Shown here piece after piece: positions 9,930 to 21,846 of a DNA stretch of 40,652 nucleotides. The DNA lies in NCBI GenBank assembly GCA_024811115.1, contig JAKOGH010000883.1, positions 1 to 40,652 on the forward strand. Direction: 5' to 3'. The notes beneath the pieces were generated by a model that did no database searches, was not told the DNA's origin, and was given only the letters and a program-made list of their open reading frames with translations. Every line of letters begins with the position of its first letter. The stretch's first letter is position 1. A program made the translations under genes and the position numbers. The stretch is from Terana coerulea. Taxonomy: Eukaryota > Basidiomycota > Agaricomycetes > Polyporales > Phanerochaetaceae.

Positions 9930-11980
9930 AGTCCTTTGCGCATAAACATAAGTTATTCGCAGTGGTCCAGTGCCTGAAGCGCTTTACCCACTTGCTCTAA
10001 GGCAAGCATGACACATCTTGAGGTGCTGACAGACTATTGCAGCCTTTAAATTCGTCCAGTTGCAGAAGAACTTATCACTTAGACAAATGCGCTGATTAGA
10101 AATATTAAGCACCTTCGAACTCACAATACAATACATACTTAGTGAGAGAAACATCCAAGCTGATGCACTTTCGCACGTATATGTACAGCAGATACGCTAG
10201 AGGCTATTCTTGGTCACTCTCAATTCCCACACTTTGAATACAGAGCTAGCAAGCCTGCCATGCCCCAGTCTTCGCCTGCTCGCTGTCCAGTGATTTTGCA
10301 AACAGCACGGTTTTCAGTGGTGTGCACACTGACTTTCTTGATGGCAAGGATGAGGCTCATGCTTCTAATGCTGCCGTTTTGTCTTCAGCCATGTATCGGC
10401 CTCTTATAGTGCTTGCAAAGCCTGCGAGCACAGGTGCTCCGACGGACCTTGGTGGGACTGCGGTTCACTCTGGTTTGGAGAACCCCCCAGTACTGTGCCG
10501 GCTACAGACCCTCCAGCAGGGATTTGAATCAGTCCCACAGTAGATGCAGAGTGGTGTTCAGAGGACAGTCTCAGGCCCTTATAGAGGCCCTAGAGGCGTC
10601 TGCTGTTGCTGGTGATGGTTTACTGTCCTTGCTGTTCTCCTCGCTGCCTGTGCACGTCTACGGCCCTACCCCGGTCAATACTGCAGTCGGCAACGCACAA
10701 AACACAGAGAATACAACCAAAAGCCTCAGAACTAGCCTGGTAGGCTTGGTAAACTTGCTTGTCAAGGTTTCATCGACATCGAGGACGAGGTTGAAATCAA
10801 ACTACAGTACAGCCCCATTGAGCGCCCGGATAGACAATAGCTGCTGGATGGCAGATAGAGCGTTGACATCCACATTGCTCTTGAGAACCCTGGCTTCAAT
10901 TTACCAGACAGCTTGTGCAATAAGTACGCTGAGCATTCTTCAAGCTGGCGATAGCCAAGTTCTCTTATTGCGCTAACTGTGAGGTCACAGATAGCATCGT
11001 ACTTCTAAAGGACTCCAACTACCCCGTTCTCTGTATTCCGGACGTCTATGTTGGATCCTGCAAGGCTTGCGAGGTTATCATATTGCACTTACATTCCATC
11101 CTAGCCCATGTCGGCGCGTGCAAGATGCTTTACTACATCAAAGACAGTGTGCAGTGGAAAAATATCGTTATTGACGTCCATGCGTAATGCGGTGCATGTT
11201 TACTATATGCAATATTGAAACTTGCCAACCAGCAGCCGTACAGCTTGTTTCATCCACTGCCTGTACTCTTAGCTCTTTGGGAAACTATTGGTATCGACTT
11301 CATTGGACCTCTGCCAGAATCTCAAAACCAATATGGCGCGCTCAACATGATCACAGTCATCATAGATCACTTCTCTGCAATGGTCCACCTGGTTCTTTCT
11401 CTATAAACTACAGTGTAAAGGATGTCGGAGAGTTCGTATTTGAGCATATTTACAAGCTTCATGGCCTTCCACGAGCTATTGTCAGTGACCAGGATTCACT
11501 TTTTCCTAGCATAGTTTGGGACAGACTACATAAGCTCATTGGTATTTAGCTCTGAATGTCATCATCTTTCCGCCTCCAATTAGATGGGCATGACTGAACG
11601 TGCAAATCATACAACGGAACAGATGCTGTGACAATTCACAGCCCTTAATTAGAAAGATTAGGCGACAAGGCTTCCCTGCTATTGAGTTTGCAATGCACTC
11701 TGCATGCTCTGAAACAACTGGGTTTAGCCTGTTTTCTTGAATCCTGATTGAACACCTTGTTCTATGGTCTCGGACTCTAAGTCAAAATACCCAGGTGTTT
11801 GTTTGCGTTTTCCCTCAACAAATGAAATGCACTATCCTCACTGCTCCCAATAGCGTATTTTGTGCTCGCGTGCAACAGACCGTTCAAGCCAATAAGCACC
11901 ATCGACCAGTGCTTTTTATCGAAGGTGATGTCAGATACCTCCCGACTAAGAATTTGAAGCTTGCAAAAGAGCTGTGCTTT
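9930..11980 (+). mobile_element. Degraded Ty3/gypsy retrotransposon (RNase H to integrase)
   Basis: Pol domains follow in the expected order but in shifting frames with stops. RNase H: 9941 onward reads HKHKLFAVVQCLKRFTHLL, and about 10,135-10,180 reads LSERNIQADALSHVY. The integrase zinc-binding region at 10,985-11,190 has SILAHVGACKMLYYIKDSVQ, then CGAC in another frame. The integrase core begins at 11,278 with WETIGIDFIGPLPES. The catalytic D-D-E codons are all still present (GAC 11296-11298, GAC 11487-11489, GAA 11596-11598) but not in one frame. The C-terminal part at about 11,860-11,975 reads RVQQTVQANKHHRP and EGDVRYLPTKNL. No gag, protease or LTR was recognised for it. It can no longer encode a functional polyprotein. 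Confidence 0.9.
11187..11549 (+). pseudogene. Integrase core fragment of the gypsy element
   Basis: Two overlapping frames carry one integrase core. The frame ending at 11406 holds the first catalytic aspartate (IGIDFIGPLPE), and the frame ending at 11549 holds the second (KLHGLPRAIVSDQDSLFPS). A frameshift near 11,400 separates them, and a stop at 11547-11549 precedes the third-residue region (DGHD/MTERANHTTEQ). The role was strand transfer of retroelement cDNA; it is inactive as read. Confidence 0.85.
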
Positions 11981-12670
11981 CAAGCTCATCTCGAAGTACG
12001 TATGGTGCATACAGTGCGCTGCCTTCGTGAGGAGAGTGACATGGCTTGCTGACTATAACCGACGTAAAAGCAGAGTTAGAAATCAGACGCGCTGCAGCGA
12101 AACACGCTGACGACACGATAGACAGCGCAGCGACGTGCCAAGGCTTGCTGCAGGGGCCAGCGCCTCCCATTCACTGCATAAGGACGGCAAGATGTACAAC
12201 AGGGTGAGCCGAAGGTGCCTGCGCTTCTTCTCTCTCGCCCACCACCGCCGCTGGCTTGTCAGCGTGAGTATCTGACTGCGGCATGTAATACAGAATGTGC
12301 TCACCGACGTGGCTATAGCCACCCGACACTCATTATCGTTAGGGTGGGCAATGTCATCGAGTACAGGCAGCGGCTGAGTTCAAGTAGGTACAACATGGTC
12401 TGTGTTACCCAGGTGTGCTGCAAAGGGGTCACATTTCAATCATGCCACCAACTCTTGACGGATTAACACAATGCTGCTGGGGGCATAAAGATGATGCAAA
12501 TCTAGCCCTCGCGTAGACATTCATGATGTAGAAGAAAACTCACAGAACTATCAGTAAACCCCAACAGGAGTTGCGTGGTTCATATGGATATTATGCCGGA
12601 CCACTTTGTCAACCGCCTCGCAGACAGTGAGTCTATTCGAGGCCTGGTATACACACCATGACAAGTACTA
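11981..12670. other. GC-richer unassigned stretch between gypsy and copia remnants
   Basis: CpG content is high. Several overlapping short frames exist on both strands (for example 12083-12322 minus and 12215-12466 plus), none with a recognisable domain. It is probably decayed retroelement sequence, given both neighbours. Confidence 0.35.
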
Positions 12671-12860
12671 GGCAACCCTCGCACTAAACATATCGGCATT
12701 CGTTTTCATTTTATTCGCTACAATATCGACCACAAGAACCTCATCGTCGTCTGCTGCCCTACCGACGATATGGTCGCTGATACCCTTACGAAGGCACTCC
12801 CTTCGATGAAGGCCAAGCACTTCGCTTCTGCCTTAGGCCTCGCAAAGGCTTGCAGGGCAG
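12671..12860 (+). mobile_element. 3' end of a Ty1/copia pol (RNase H C-terminus)
   Basis: One clean frame reads GNPRTKHIGIRFHFIRYNID, then CCPTDDMVADTLTKALPSMK and HFASALGL. This is the characteristic copia RNase H ending: the TKHI.IR.HFIR motif, the D.VAD..TK motif, then the terminal K-H-F...LGL. Only the end of pol survives. It belongs to a different superfamily from the gypsy remnant 0.7 kb upstream. The frame runs on to 13,090 into what is probably LTR. Confidence 0.88.
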
Positions 12861-13260
12861 TGTCGAAGTTGGAGACTGAGTGCAGGCGCACAGGCATGCA
12901 CGCGCGCGTTGCGCATAGACGCCCTGGCGCATCGGCGCATCAGCGCCACAAGGTCTATATACACAGCATGCAGACTACCAAAATGATCTGGCACTCCACA
13001 AAACAATCTGGTATGCTAGAACCTATAGCATGTCACGGCGTGCTCTACGGGCTGCGCTTGTTACCGGTGCACAGGCACACCGCCCCTTAGCCCCACGTGC
13101 TAAAGCACATGCACCAGATCGCGAGCGAGGGTGCCCCCTGGGCGGCGTAGAATAGAGCTGCTGGATTGCTGCTAAACTTCAGCTGCCCGACGAGCCTGTT
13201 TCTGTGCGCTATCCACAGTCAGTGCTCTACGGGTGCTCGCAATTCTGGCGATCCGGAATT
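12861..13260 (+). repeat. Possible copia 3' LTR (right end not fixed)
   Basis: A purine-rich tract (GCAGGGCAG at 12,852-12,860) is followed immediately by TGTCGAAGTTGGAGACTG, the position where a copia polypurine tract and 3' LTR should begin. No second LTR lies in the window and I could not fix the CA end or a target duplication. The end given is arbitrary. Confidence 0.3.
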
Positions 13261-16200
13261 TTGTTGAATTTGATATGGATCACTATTTTGTCAATAGCCC
13301 ATTTGTCATCCTCGTCTAAGTCGGTAACCTGGCTAACGAGTGTATTAGGGAATCAACGAGTATCGTTGGGCCAGTGAATACAAAAAGTGACAACTGAAAG
13401 TTTGAATAGATGCTACATTAGAGGAGCTTACTTAGGAAAGTCAAGTTTATATGTCAAGTTATTGTAGTCTTTGAGGACCTTAAAGCATCTTTCGATAGGT
13501 TATTCATACTATTTGGATAGCACATAAACGCAAGCAGAAGTGTTTTGTATGCGCAGTTACAGACCCCACGCTACAATGCATCTTTGACTCAATGTCGTAT
13601 GGCAACTACTGACCCAGGCGCTGAACGGATTTTAATATATTTGGCCGAGGCACGTCACTGGCGGGAAGAAGATCGGATTTGAAGTCTATGCCTTGTTTCG
13701 CAGGGGATATACATGCAATGTCTGTGATGGAGCGGGAGTTTGGCTTGCAGGGCTGGTGCCTAAACTGTCGCACCGACACTGAACCAAGCGGTGCGAACTG
13801 CCGCCAGAGAACAGCACACACGGTGTAAGCCCTGCCGCACAGCGTTGGGCAGCATCAGATGCCGGCGTTGAACTGGCTTCAAGTACGTGTATTACATTAG
13901 CGAATGCGAACGCAATTTTTCCTTGCTCGATACTGATTTATCATCAAATCTCAGTCAGGGTTTGGCTGCCACGCTACGCAGTTTCAAAAGAAGAACTGCA
14001 GAGGGTATGGAATATTAATCTCCTATTACACTGTATGTTTTTACGTACTCCTACTACTTACGGACAGATCGGTTTACAGATCTTGCACATCATTCCGGAT
14101 TAACGATTAATATCCGCCGAGATATCCGACACTATCCGAATATGGCTTTAGAGCAAGGTTTTGAAGCCAATTAACCCGGAAGCACGGTGAATACCGTCTG
14201 GTAGCCATGAGCGACGACATCTGCAACACCCTCCAACCTAACCACTGCACATGTGGAAGAGAGCTGAATATTTTAATATAGGTATGTCACTCACCGTGGT
14301 CCTTGGCTTCATATCTTTCCATTACACGACTAGCTGCAACACGAGCGATGAGTAGGCGGAAGCAAAATGGTGAGCAGGCAAGCAAGGGACAGAAATACAT
14401 AATGACGCGCATGCGCGCACGGTTAGTCACATAGGTAGTGTAGAAGGTGTGGAGGGGTGCAGGACAAGTCCGGATCCAAAGCACTGGAGGTTGGGAGAGA
14501 TGTAGACTGTAGCCGGAGTCGATACAAAGAAAGCAGATGAGAACTAGGGAGCGATGTTTGCAAGGAGAAGGAATCAGGCGCTGGCTGCACCAGCCGGGAG
14601 CTCGACTGAGGGAACGGTGGACGCAGAAGATGCTCGCTGTAAAACTGGTAAAAGCCCAGGCAGTGCAGTGCAGTGGCATCATCCCGGGTCGATTCCTCTG
14701 TTGCTGCCTTGATGGAATCGAGTGCTGGAGGGCAAGTAAGTAAGTAGGAGCTGCGCCCGATGTGGCGGCTGCCGTCAAGGAGCCGGAGAAGAAGCCATTC
14801 AGGTGCCAACCGACATGTCAATCTCAGTGACAGCACCAGTCTCCAGGTTATCACCGGTCGTAGAACATCCACCTCTTCAATTTGCAAGGTCTTTCATTCC
14901 CTGTTTGCTGAGTTGTCTCGGCTGCAGTTGGGCGCAACCATTGCTGTTGTTGCGTCAGCATTTCCAGAGTCTACGTGGGTATCCTACCACACAAGTTCTT
15001 TGGCGCCAGTAGAGTGCTGGTCCTCAATTCAATATATTAATTCCGCATCTTCAAAGTCAGGGAATCATGCTGGTAAATCATGCGATGGCTGCGCAATTTT
15101 CACATTAGGTGTATCGCGTTCCTCATCGCGGCATTCCACAGCATTTGTATATGTATTGTTCAGTTCATGAGTAAACACTGGCAGCTCATGTATATTAGAC
15201 TGTCCTCTCTATGTTGTCCCAATGCCACGTTTACGCACTGTTCTTGTTGGTGCACCTGTCATTGAGCTTCTTAATATCCCAGTAGCACGCCTTGAATTGT
15301 ACGCAAAGCTTCTCAATCACAAACATCGAACTAATGAGCTTGTATCATGTACGTACCCGAGGTCGAGAACGCGGTTGAATCCGCAGACTGTTCTGAACAC
15401 AGCGACAGCCCTGATCTCTTCACCAGAGCTTTTGCTACCACCATTCGCGCTCGTGTCTGCACTACTTACAGCTTAAACTTGCATATGTTCAACTGATTTA
15501 GTGCACAGGGGATACTTATCCAGCCCACGCTCTGTATCCATACACGCTCTTGCTGATTAGTTACTGTGCACGATTAATTACCCATTTAAGGGTCATGATT
15601 TCCACCACTAGTACTTGAAAAAGATTTAGTCCTGTCAAGCACGTATTAATGAAGAATGAGGACACATGGAGTAGAATTTCACCGAAGACAAAGCGGCAGT
15701 ACCCACCACCATTCACCATAACGCCTTTCTGAAACTTTGTTCATACCGCAAGGCATCTCGTAACCGGGTGTGTAGCATATACTTGTTGGCTTTGGGAAAT
15801 TTGGATTGTGTTCTTGTGCACTTCACCAAAGTGTCAGATCTATCTGCTGATAGCTCGCGGAACTCCGTAGGTTCCGCTGCAATCTATATGGCAGCCAGGA
15901 AGAGATCGGATTGTTTTCGGTCATGTTCCGGCCTTCTTGACTTGATCCTTAAGCTCTTATCAGCAGGCATAAAAGCACCTTATCATTCAAGGCACCCCTT
16001 TATTCATTGGCATTATTACATCAACTCAGATGGCGCTATATCCTAAAAGCACCGGATCCCAGGACGTTGGAGACATTACTGAAGGCATCGAAGCTGTTGG
16101 CCTTGAACATGACTTCAAACCCCTCAATGAGCTCAATTTGCCGGATCAGCAAGCACAAACAACCTGTCCATCAACGCAACGCTTAGTTTGACCTTTAGCC

Positions 16201-16654
16201 GTCGCAGAACCCTGCTTCCCATATTTGCTCCTAAGTTACCCACTATACCTGAAGGCCATGAAGAAGAAGATCATCTTGCTGGTCTTGCCTAGACAGATGT
16301 GGCCGAATGTTGAAGGCACCGTGCGGGCAGGCTTGCATGATGGGGTGGCGGTGTCCATTAGCGCCAACATAAAGCACTTGGACAACTTGCCACTAATCAC
16401 CAAACCAAACCAGGATAGTCATATAGAATATCGCCTTGGCTTCATATATAGAAGCACTCGGCGCTCTAGTAGGGTTAAAGGTACTACGCAGCTATACAAT
16501 TTATGGCTTGCTAACTTACATTTTGGAGTGTAGTTCCTGTCACAGTTTATCAACGTAAGGCCTAAGATATTACAGCTACAATATGCAGTCTGCTAACGAC
16601 GTTCTGTGTGATATGTGAGCCGGCTCAAACAAACATAATAAAACAGGTGAAAGT
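13261..16654. other. GC-richer island, unassigned, no intact gene
   Basis: CpG is common, and many overlapping frames occur on both strands (the largest are 14287-14778 and 14423-14887 minus, 163 and 154 codons, which overlap each other). None has a motif I recognise. A plus-strand stretch at about 15,770-16,530 has locally protein-like frames but changes frame often. I read the island as decayed mobile or host sequence of unknown origin. Confidence 0.3.
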
Positions 16655-17042
16655 TACAGCAGATTGCATATCGTTAGCCGCATCCAAAAATCCCCGCCCT
16701 CCCCGCTGTGGCGCTTGCCCCACCGTGGACAGCACAACCGCCCCTCGGGCGTCCTCGGCCTGCCTGGCCTCGCCAGCACTCCTACACACCGGCACCAACA
16801 AGAAATGCTGCAAAATGAATGGAGAGGATTCCTGAACCAAAGCACCTGCTCAGATACCCTTACAGAAGCGAACCAAGTGCGTCCAAGGGCTATTGCTCGT
16901 GAGTAGAACTGCTGCCGAGAGCAAGCCGCGGGACGCTGGCCTGGCGCTTGGTGGCTTCGGGAGGCGTTAAGCGTGGCTGGCTCCACATCCCGCAGGGAGG
17001 CGGATTTTTTTGGATACGGCTAACGATATGCAATCTGCTGTA
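16655..17042. mobile_element. MITE-like element with ~33-bp terminal inverted repeats
   Basis: The left end CAGCAGATTGCATATCGTTA (from 16657) is repeated in inverted form at the right end, running back from 17040. The pair matches for 24 bases, then has one C/T difference, then ATCCAAAAA. Both ends are flanked by TA, so either TA is the target duplication (element 16657-17040, 384 bp) or it belongs to the terminal repeat. The interior is GC-rich and still full of CpG. No transposase is present, so this is a non-autonomous element. The TA target would suit Tc1/mariner-like or related transposases, but the superfamily is not established. Open frames inside it on both strands are incidental. Confidence 0.85.
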
Positions 17043-17494
17043 GCATCGTCTCATTCTACCACTAAGCCTGCAGCACATGTCAAATAACACATTTAGCTAG
17101 TATATTTAGAATATTTGCTACAATTTTTGCAGTCCTTGTATGCTACTGGGTTTTGCTTAAAAATATCACTTAGTTGATACCTCAGCACTTGCAAACGCGA
17201 TCTAAAGAGCTGCGTAGGAGTAAGTATATTCTGTCAAGTGTATGTAGTACAAAAGCATCAATTACATCCTAATTCGCCACTATATAACTCTAAAACAAAT
17301 ATGCTCTTGCTAGGCCCTAAGCGCTGTATGGTATATTTTTGTGCATATTTCATCTTTATTTGCATTTATAATGATTTCCATACTTTCAACACTACGGCTT
17401 TGTTAAAATTCTATAACAAACTATAAGCTGTAATAAGCCAGATCTGATGGTATTGAGAGTTATCACAGCTACCATTGAAATGCTATTATTAGAT
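17043..17494. other. AT-rich stretch, no gene seen
   Basis: Composition drops back to AT-rich and CpG-poor. No supported feature. Confidence 0.5.
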
Positions 17495-17800
17495 AGTATT
17501 ACCATGCTAGTTAAAAATAACACACAAAAGTAATTTGGTCTCAACTTCAATTGCCCATATCTGTCTAATTAAATACTTTAGCATGCAGTGAGAATATCAT
17601 TGTGTAGCTATAACTGATATGTAATTTTGAGAATATAAACATTCTGATTGATGATAATGGTGCTAGCTATGCAGTGCAAATAAACAGAATTTGCTTATCA
17701 ATAAATATATATTGCTTTAGTAAAAACATAATACAACTGCTAAGAAAATACAGTGTGAGAATTAAATCATACACATCTGTTGTTGCTTCTAATGCACAAG

Positions 17801-18364
17801 TGCCACAATTTCCCTCAGCGCTAGTCCACAGCGCTTAGAGTGTAACATCAAGTCACGGGATATGTCACCAAGTTGTCACACAGGGTTACAGAATGCTAGA
17901 TCAGTTTGTCATATGCTTGTTGCATGGACACATCAGGGATATGCCTTATACGAATGTAGGATCCAGGACTTAGGTCTGGAACTGTTCTGGATTATGACCT
18001 CAGTATGACGTCAGCATGACATCATGGACTGATAGTGTACAGTAGCTTGATTAGGACATCTAGATAGTGTTGATGTTAGCATGATAGCTAGGTCAGATCT
18101 GATAAGGGAGTTAGAGCGGTGGTATGCTCTAGAGCCTTAGTCAGACATCAACTGACTGTATCAGTCAGCATATGGTATTGGAGGTCTTAAATAGTGTCTG
18201 GGGTCCCTTTACACATGTATATAAGGAGGCTGGTCTATGGGCTAAACTCCCAGACTCAACAACATTATTGATTCATATTTACTCTACTGGCTCTATTCAA
18301 GTCCCTCTGCTTTCCCCACTTCTTTCAAGTCATCTCAGCAGGTGAGTATTATAGTTTTGCGGTA
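17801..18364 (+). mobile_element. Solo LTR, 564 bp
   Basis: Starts TGCCACAATTTCC and ends TTTTGCGGTA. The ends are near-inverted (TGCCAC against TACCGC in reverse complement), so the ancestral ends were probably TGCCGC...GCGGCA with two transitions since. It has LTR architecture: a TATA box at 18218, a short leader, then a pyrimidine-rich stretch. No internal retroelement coding is attached, so it is what remains after LTR-LTR recombination. Plus strand is inferred from the TATA box. Superfamily is unknown. Confidence 0.8.
18218..18225 (+). promoter_or_regulatory. TATA box of the solo LTR
   Basis: TATATAAG inside the LTR, about 145 bases before its 3' end and upstream of 'gaggctggtctatggg'. 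Its position suits the U3/R junction promoter. Confidence 0.5.
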
Positions 18365-19030
18365 ACAAGTAATAATAGAAAACATCTCATTATTGCAACA
18401 CTCATATTTAGTAACATTTATAAAGCTTTATATAGAGCAGATGCAAATATGTAAAATTTGTTAAGTGAGCCAATTGGATTATAAAGGTAAAGTATTAAAT
18501 ATCGCTAGTATTGCGTTACTTATAAAGCTGCTAAGACAATATGTATATAATGGATATTACAATGATAAAATGTTGGCTATTATTAGTTATGTAATAGAAA
18601 CTGTATTTAACTTTATATAATATGTTTCCAAAACTACACTTTTTAGCACTTGTATAATGTTTCTACTAAAGTAATATATATATTATTAGTGAAGTTATAA
18701 TTGAAACAGGAATTATGGCAAATTCCTACTATTTGCACTTTATAGCTAGCACCATTATTATTTATGGTTGTGTTGATATTTTCATAATTATACATTAGTT
18801 ATAGCTACACAATGATATTCTCAATATGTGCTAATGCTTTCTAATTAGAAAGATATGGTCCTTTGAAGTTAAAGCCAAATTACATCCATATGTTACTGTT
18901 GATTACCATTGTACATTTAACTTGAGTAATATTGCTAGTAATCAGACAATCCAAAGAACATTGGATTTTATTCAGCAACATTAACTATTTGGTAAATGTT
19001 AAAGCTTTACAAACTGCACAGCCAAGTCTG

Positions 19031-21249
19031 AGCACTGCACAAAATAAAGTGTAGCATGTTAAGGTGTTTGATAGTGAATTACCACCAAATTGAGGCTACA
19101 ACATTCAAATTTGTGCTAGCTCAGTTGCTCACTCCAGAGTTATGACACTTAGTATGTGTAATTTATATATTGACAGCAATATATATAAATTGACTTGTAA
19201 GCAAACAAGGGATGGGACCGCCTTCAGTGATTTGCCTAAAAGTGAAAGATTATGAATATGCATAATTGATTGCTTACAAGAAATGTTTAAGCCAAGTGTG
19301 CTGTTTTTCAGCAGTTTCTGCAATAAGCATTGCTATCATTGCTCCTCTATATATTAGTTGGCCAACATGTCCAGCAATAACACCTTTTCCTATCCTACTT
19401 GTCTTACACTGATAGGCGAAGGCTTCACTTTTACATTGTCTCTAACTTATTTTCATTCATTTTGCGCATCCCTACTCTGCTTATTTTCCATTGCACTCAT
19501 TACACTATCCTATATCACTTAACACATTACTCTACATTACTCTAGTCTTTAGCTAGCAATGCAACTTTTGTCCCTACTGTCATATGGTTTCCTTCTCCTT
19601 TACTCATCTTTATTTAGTGCATGGCTGCTATGTTACCATTATATCTAGTACAGGCCTCCACCTTTAAAATGATCCTAATTGGCAGCTATGTTTGCAGCAA
19701 AGCTTTTGAGAAGTATGTGTTTAATTTGTATCACTAGTTACATATCTCATTGTTTTCTTTAGCTATGTCTGGTTGCAAAGCTTCAGAGTGCAAGAAGTAT
19801 TGCAAGCTTAACTGTGAATGCATCTCATAAAGAACTACAAATGCCTGTTTTAGAAGACGCATAGCAGAGTGAGCTTTTCAGCTTAACTTACTTTACAAAT
19901 GGGACTAATATGTCATTTAGGCATGTAGCATGCCTATGTTCAACTTGTCTTAATTAGCTTTGTCAAATATTCATAGTTTAATAGTGCTTGGGACAACTAC
20001 ACTTATGCAGATATTTCATTCTGCTATGATGCTGCCTTTTTGTCTGATTTTACTTTGAATGGATTTTTGTCTACTGCTGCACTTCTTTCTGCATCAGATT
20101 ATTTCTTTTCTCATCACTCTTTGAGTTTCTGATATTATTTAATTTCTGGCCTCTTCTTGCTATACTTGTTAGCATAACTGTGGACCTTGTTATCTCGAAA
20201 GGCGAATTAGAGGCTTTACTATATAAAAGGCCTCACTTATATAAGTGTTAACTTAGATACTCTTGCAATCGGCCTTGGTTTTGCTGCTACATCATTGGAG
20301 CATCTGTTAGAGGACTTTACATGCCATTGTGTAGCTATGCTTGCATTGGCAGATGCAAGTGGCATTGATACATTAGCAAGCAAGCATAGTAATAATATAA
20401 ACTCAAATCGCAAAAACATGAGTTTATGCATTCCTTTGATTTTGCTTTTATTTGTGCTAAGCATTGAGTATAGTATGCTGCCCAGCTATTTGAAAACATA
20501 AGTGTCAATAGCTGTCACTTTTCAAAAGAGCTCAGTTCATCTACACCAATGGTGTTACCCAATCTGACAATTCATCTAATTATGCCATGGACTTTGCTAC
20601 TATATCAAATGCACCCTACTTAAACTCGACAAGCAGTGCTAATGCTGTGTCAACGTGCGAGCTAGCAGTAAATATATATATAATGGATAACTAAATGGAT
20701 CTTTCAATTGTTGATGTTATATTTGCACCTATTGAAAATGTGGTGCAAATGCCTTTGTTATATAGTGTGACTGATATCATAACCATGTCTGCTAAAAGTG
20801 ATATATCAGAAAAAATGCCCAGGCTACAATGCATTTTGTAGCCTTTATAGTTGCAATAATGCGATAGACTGGTTTCTATTTGTAGCGCTTTTAGCTGTCT
20901 TTATGCACTTTGTAGCCATCCGTAGCTAGCCCCTTTGTACTTTGTAGACACATGGTAGCAATGGTGTAGCAAGTATTTGCATTTATAGTTTATTAATTGA
21001 TTATTCAAATAGGTATTCTAATTTGTACGTATAACAGAAATATATTTTATATCAATGGAAAATATAAGTACATTACAAACAGATAAAACAACCACTACTA
21101 CTGCTACTACTAAGCCACCTAAAAGCCCACTACCACCCCACTTAATGATCTACACTAGCAAACACCCTCTTGCTTATGCTTGTGACCTATTGAAACAACA
21201 TGAGAGCATACCACTGAAGCATGCATGTCATAGGCGAACATACAGAAGC
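19031..21249. other. AT-rich stretch, no intact gene
   Basis: CpG-poor. The plus frame at 20295-20501 (68 codons) is open from farther upstream (about 20,255) and contains GFAATSLEHLLEDFTCHCVA, which looks coding-like, but no domain is recognisable. At 20,823-20,965 the word 'ttgtagc' and its complement recur six or more times, with a perfect small hairpin 'ggctacaatgcattttgtagcc' near 20,821. Confidence 0.35.
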
Positions 21250-21648
21250 AGTATTATTTTTCTTTTTTTGCATTTTGTTAGCACAAATACATGGCCTAGT
21301 AGCAGCCTCAGAGCCTTAGGACTTTATTTCGATGTTTGGGTGGTTAGCACCTAAATCCAGTTCAATTCCTCTCATACTCTCAGACTCTTAGCACTTAGAC
21401 TCTCTTGCCTTGCTCTTTATCTCGACCTCTTGGTCATTGAGAATAAGGTATGTATTCTATGTACTGTACAGCATAGCAACGCTAACTTGGTTATTAGGGA
21501 CAAGTATCAGCACTAGCCTGCTCATTCTGTGAGATCTACTAAGAGTTGGCCTTTGTTGCCCTCCTCAGATGTATTATATCATATATTCTATATCCACTCC
21601 AATCTGCTTGCTCTGGTTATACGTCAAGCTCACCTTCACAACAATGCG
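21250..21648 (+). repeat. Dispersed repeat family A, copy 2
   Basis: Second copy of 5,545-5,945, in the same orientation. It is more AT-rich than copy 1, and several CpG sites of copy 1 are TpG or CpA here. Open frames inside do not match between the copies, so a conserved protein is unlikely. Confidence 0.65.
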
Positions 21649-21846
21649 CAGCAATGTGTCTTTGTGCAGAAACTTCTTAAGAATGTTGCTGAGATTACCT
21701 GGTATTAAGAGTCACTTGGGACTGGCATTAATGAAGATGGCAAGCATGAAAAACTTCAGCAGACTTACCTCATATTAGCATAGGGCAGTAAGAACACATT
21801 GACTATGTACTAGACTGTATGTCAACTATAGCAAAGGCACCACTAA

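Larger units (their letters stand above)
17796..18369. repeat. 5-bp target site duplication (ACAAG) around the solo LTR
   Basis: ACAAG at 17796-17800 and again at 18365-18369, directly flanking the inserted sequence. One copy is expected in the uninterrupted element, and 5 bp is typical of LTR-retrotransposon integration. Confidence 0.8.
17495..18945. mobile_element. Fold-back family B copy 2, split by a solo LTR
   Basis: The left arm and part of the loop (about 17,495-17,800) and the rest of the loop plus right arm (18,370-18,945) match family B copy 1 in order. Examples are 'tttagtaaaaacataatac', 'ctatatagagca' and 'tatttgcactttatagctag'. Removing the 569-base insertion leaves about 880 bp, the same size as copy 1. 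The similarity continues to about 19,030 in common with the partial copy at 4,808-5,130. Confidence 0.7.

Noticed and set aside
10413..10976. Plus-strand frame of 187 codons
   Set aside because: It lies between the RNase H and integrase parts of the gypsy remnant, where the true pol frame is another one; it is a shadow frame.
14287..14887. Two overlapping minus-strand frames of 163 and 154 codons
   Set aside because: Different frames of the same DNA, biased composition, no domain, and no splice or start context that favours either.
16654..16986. Frames inside the MITE-like element on both strands
   Set aside because: Short, overlapping and partly made of the terminal inverted repeats; no transposase motif.
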